In this document: positions 15,289-17,359 of the stretch, in pieces
Position numbering within the stretch: the first letter of the stretch is position 1
How the letters are laid out: every line of letters starts with the position of its first letter
Origin: an uncultured Clostridia bacterium
Lineage (GTDB): Bacteria; Bacillota; Clostridia; Oscillospirales; Ruminococcaceae
DNA length: 17,359 nucleotides
NCBI GenBank assembly: GCA_938014915.1
Contig: CALLQQ010000028.1
Coordinates: forward strand, 1-17,359
Direction of reading: 5' to 3'
Made by a program: the position numbers and the translations under genes
Notes under the pieces: generated by a model
Seen by the model: only the letters and a program-made list of their open reading frames with translations
Told to the model about the DNA's origin: nothing
Databases searched by the model: none

Positions 15289-15339
15289 AAACAGGCTATT
15301 GTCACCTATTATAAAAAATCGGTTGACAATAGCCTGTTT
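15289..15339. promoter_or_regulatory. BirA operator within a 15-bp inverted repeat
   Basis: AAACAGGCTATTGTC (15289-15303) and its exact complement (15325-15339) flank 21 bases. Inside it are TTGTCACC (15299-15306), a 14-base spacer and GGTTGACAA (15321-15329), fitting the known BirA signal TTGTnAACC-N14-16-GGTTnACAA, except that the left half lacks one A. The right half overlaps the -35 box of the birA promoter. The long dyad could also help end purL transcription, but no T-run follows on the plus strand. Confidence 0.75.
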
Positions 15340-15351
15340 CTATGTTACAAT
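15323..15351 (+). promoter_or_regulatory. sigma-A promoter of birA-bioY
   Basis: TTGACA (15323-15328, perfect) and TACAAT (15346-15351, five of six) are 17 bases apart. Its -35 box lies inside the right half of the BirA dyad, so a bound repressor would block RNA polymerase. The leader would be about 25-30 bases. Confidence 0.85.
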
Positions 15352-15384
15352 GCTTTTATTATAAAAAGTTTAGAGGTGAAAAGA

Positions 15385-16368
15385 TTGAATGTAAAGCAAC
15401 AAGTACTAGCATCACTTGAGAGAAATAAAGGCGAATATATCTCGGGAACGAATCTCTCCGAACAGTTGAATGTTAGCAGGAATGCGATATGGAAAGCTAT
15501 CAAATCACTTCAAGATGACGGATATGAGATTGAAGGAATTAAAAATAAAGGCTATTCGCTATCTACTGATAGTGATATTATATCCGCACAGAGTGTGACG
15601 AAATTTTTATCAATTGGTGCGGGCCATTTTAATATTGAAGTCTATGATGTTGTGGATTCTACTAATACTCGGCTTAAAATTGAGGCTGGGAATGGTATTC
15701 CTGAGGGTAGGGTAATTATTGCAAATGAGCAAACTTCGGGACGTGGCAGGATGAATAGGAGTTTCTATTCCCCATCTGACACGGGGCTTTATATGAGTAT
15801 TCTCCTTCGCCCAAAGATAACAGCGCAGGAATCGCTATTTCTCACTACTGCCGCCGCTGTCGCAGTTGCAAATTCAATTGAGGCGATTTCTGGGTGCGAT
15901 GCGAAAATCAAATGGGTGAATGACATATTCTGCAATGGCAGAAAAGTATGCGGTATCCTAACTGAGGCGACTCTTGATATTGAGAGTGGCGGACTGCAAT
16001 ACGCAGTTGTTGGGATTGGCATTAACATTATACCCCCCAACAAAGAGGTCCCAAGCGAATTTCATGGGATTGCAACATCAATTTTTGATAATGATAGTTA
16101 TTATGTTGAGGCAAAGAGTAAACTTGCAGCGCTAATTCTTGAAGAATTCTGGGGGTATTATCAGGATATTGGCAGTAAAAACTTTTTAGATGAATATCGG
16201 AAGCGATCCAATATTATTGGCAAGGAAGTAACTGTTCATTATGCAAATAAGGCGGAAAGGGCTTTCGTCCTAGGGATTAATGATCAGTGCCATTTAACGG
16301 TCAAAACTGCAAATGGTGCAGTAAAGAGCCTTTCATCGGGCGAAGTAAGTATTAGGGAGTTTGAGTAA
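15385..16368 (+). CDS. birA: biotin protein ligase and biotin repressor
   Basis: BirA activates biotin to biotinyl-AMP, attaches it to carrier protein lysines, and as a dimer represses biotin genes. The 327-residue product is the two-function type: an N-terminal winged helix (1-60, LSEQLNVSRNAIWKAIKSL), the catalytic domain with DSTN (91-94), GRGRMNR (119-125), KWVND (176-180, usually KWPND), K187 and VGIGIN, and a C-terminal SH3-like domain (about 275-327). The glycine normally following GRGRx is Asn124, a mild deviation. I chose the TTG at 15385 because AGAGGTG is six bases upstream; the GTG at 15376 lies inside that ribosome site. The operator upstream implies autoregulation, and bioY follows directly. 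Confidence 0.95.
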   Translation: MNVKQQVLASLERNKGEYISGTNLSEQLNVSRNAIWKAIKSLQDDGYEIEGIKNKGYSLSTDSDIISAQSVTKFLSIGAGHFNIEVYDVVDSTNTRLKIEAGNGIPEGRVIIANEQTSGRGRMNRSFYSPSDTGLYMSILLRPKITAQESLFLTTAAAVAVANSIEAISGCDAKIKWVNDIFCNGRKVCGILTEATLDIESGGLQYAVVGIGINIIPPNKEVPSEFHGIATSIFDNDSYYVEAKSKLAALILEEFWGYYQDIGSKNFLDEYRKRSNIIGKEVTVHYANKAERAFVLGINDQCHLTVKTANGAVKSLSSGEVSIREFE

Positions 16369-16369
16369 T

Positions 16370-16921
16370 ATGAATAAAAAAAAGCTATCAATTAAGGATA
16401 TTGTCATTGCGGGGATGTTCACTGCCATAATCGCCGTTTTATCGATAATTTCGATTCCGACACCGTTCGGTATTCCCGTCACATTGCAAACATTTGCAAT
16501 TGCACTTTGCGGTTATGTATTAGGGTGGAAATTGGGATTGTTTTCTACTGTTATTTACATTCTAGTTGGAGCCATCGGGCTGCCGATTTTCGCTGGATTC
16601 AACAGCGGTTTTGGAGCTTTATTCGGCATGACAGGTGGATTCATTTGGGGATTCCTTTTCCTTGCCGTACTATGCGGATTACAAGCAAATTCGGGCAATA
16701 AAGTGGTTAGTATTGCACTGGGATTGTTAGGTTTGATTATATGCCATATTCTCGGTATAGTTCAATTTTCACTTGTTACATCGACATCCTTATTAAAGTC
16801 ATTTTTTATAGTTTCATCGTCCTTTTTAATAAAAGATATAATCTCTATCGCAGGTGCTTATTTCGTTTCTATTGCTATTAATAGGGCTATTTCTAAACTA
16901 GGCTATAATCATAATGTATAG
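16370..16921 (+). CDS. bioY: biotin ECF transporter substrate-binding component
   Basis: BioY is the integral membrane S component that binds biotin and works with the shared ECF energy module (EcfA, EcfA', EcfT), which is not in this window. The 183-residue protein has about six membrane segments and the family signatures IPVTLQTFAIALCGYVLG (35-52) and FGALFGMTGGFIWGF (81-95). The ATG at 16370 lies one base after the birA stop and has AGGGAG ten bases upstream; a TTG at 16361 is too close to that site. The tight junction with birA shows one transcript controlled by the biotin operator. Its last eight bases overlap the next gene. Confidence 0.95.
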   Translation: MNKKKLSIKDIVIAGMFTAIIAVLSIISIPTPFGIPVTLQTFAIALCGYVLGWKLGLFSTVIYILVGAIGLPIFAGFNSGFGALFGMTGGFIWGFLFLAVLCGLQANSGNKVVSIALGLLGLIICHILGIVQFSLVTSTSLLKSFFIVSSSFLIKDIISIAGAYFVSIAINRAISKLGYNHNV

Positions 16922-17327
16922 ATTAAGGCCGCACCATTTGCTATGTATGCGATTATTCAAAGGTGAGGGATATAGTGACGAATTCGCTTGCAATATGCAG
17001 AGTTGCATCGATGTTTTAACTAAGTATCCTTTGCAAAAATTTGAGCTAGTTCATGGTTGTGACGATATATGTTTGCAATGCCCCAACTTAAACGACGTAT
17101 TTCAATGCTCGCAAGGTAACGAAAACGTATTACAAAAAGATCTTTTTGTGCTAAGAACATTGAATTTAAATGTAGCGGGCAACTATTCATATAGTGAAAT
17201 TAACGATAGAATTTTAAGGGAAATGACAAGTGCTGATTTTAAAAAATGCTGTTCAACTTGCCGTTGGTATGAGGCTGGCCTATGTTCTTACGATGATTTA
17301 ATCTTAAATATTACCACGAATAAATAA
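16914..17327 (+). CDS. DUF1284 family cysteine-rich protein
   Basis: The 137-residue protein opens with YRLRPHHLLCMRLFKGEGYS, the hallmark of DUF1284. It has eleven or so cysteines, among them two clusters: C49, C53, C56, C65 (CDDICLQC) and C112, C113, C116, C124 (KKCCSTCRWYEAGLC), with a histidine pair H7/H8. These look like metal or iron-sulfur sites, but I know of no proven function for the family. There is no signal peptide or membrane segment. The start overlaps the bioY stop by eight bases and has no strong ribosome site, so it is probably translated by coupling to bioY and controlled with the biotin genes. Whether it has a role in biotin metabolism is only suggested by position. Confidence 0.85.
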   Translation: MYRLRPHHLLCMRLFKGEGYSDEFACNMQSCIDVLTKYPLQKFELVHGCDDICLQCPNLNDVFQCSQGNENVLQKDLFVLRTLNLNVAGNYSYSEINDRILREMTSADFKKCCSTCRWYEAGLCSYDDLILNITTNK

Positions 17328-17359
17328 AGTGAAAATCTCCCTCTAGTAGAATTTATTCT

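Noticed and set aside
17318..17358. Inverted repeat GAATAAAT/ATTTATTC after the DUF1284 gene
   Set aside because: Only eight A/T-rich pairs with a loop over 20 bases, at the window edge; too weak to call a terminator.

Overview
The window reads as ordinary chromosome of a low-GC, anaerobic Firmicute of the class Clostridia. The signs are SD-rich starts, textbook sigma-A promoters, a single-chain PurL of the clostridial kind, an MtaB-type methylthiotransferase, a der-plsY-gpsA cluster, and an HPr-like protein without the PTS histidine. A narrower placement is only a guess. Coding density is high, no gene-free stretch exceeds 300 bases, and I see no tRNA, rRNA, insertion sequence, phage gene or CRISPR array.

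Left part (1-10102), all on the minus strand. Read in the direction of transcription from the middle of the window, the units are: an HPr-like gene with its own promoter and strong terminator; dac (D-Ala-D-Ala carboxypeptidase); pgi with a structured leader, followed by a small P-loop protein gene and a terminator; yceD-rpmF behind a perfect-consensus promoter and ending at a terminator; der-plsY-gpsA (ribosome assembly GTPase plus glycerol-3-phosphate synthesis and acylation), ending near a 30-bp palindrome; uvrC; and the 5' end of rsmD, cut by the window edge.

Right part (10176-17327), all on the plus strand. mtaB and purL overlap by one base and share a promoter placed back to back with the HPr-like promoter. 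Then comes an apparent biotin unit, birA-bioY-DUF1284, whose promoter lies inside a dyad that fits the BirA operator.

Functionally, the genes cover translation (rsmD, der, yceD, rpmF, mtaB), DNA repair (uvrC), phospholipid precursors (gpsA, plsY), cell wall trimming (dac), glycolysis (pgi), purine synthesis (purL) and biotin uptake, attachment and control (birA, bioY). The most unusual observation is in PurL: its C-terminal glutaminase domain has no cysteine at all, the nucleophile position is Asn1077, and several other active-site motifs have drifted, while the synthetase core is intact. This suggests an ammonia-driven enzyme or one fed by a separate glutaminase. Smaller points of interest are the HPr-like protein that keeps the regulatory serine but lacks the catalytic histidine, the tightly packed divergent promoters, the pgi leader fold and the cysteine-rich DUF1284 gene overlapping bioY.
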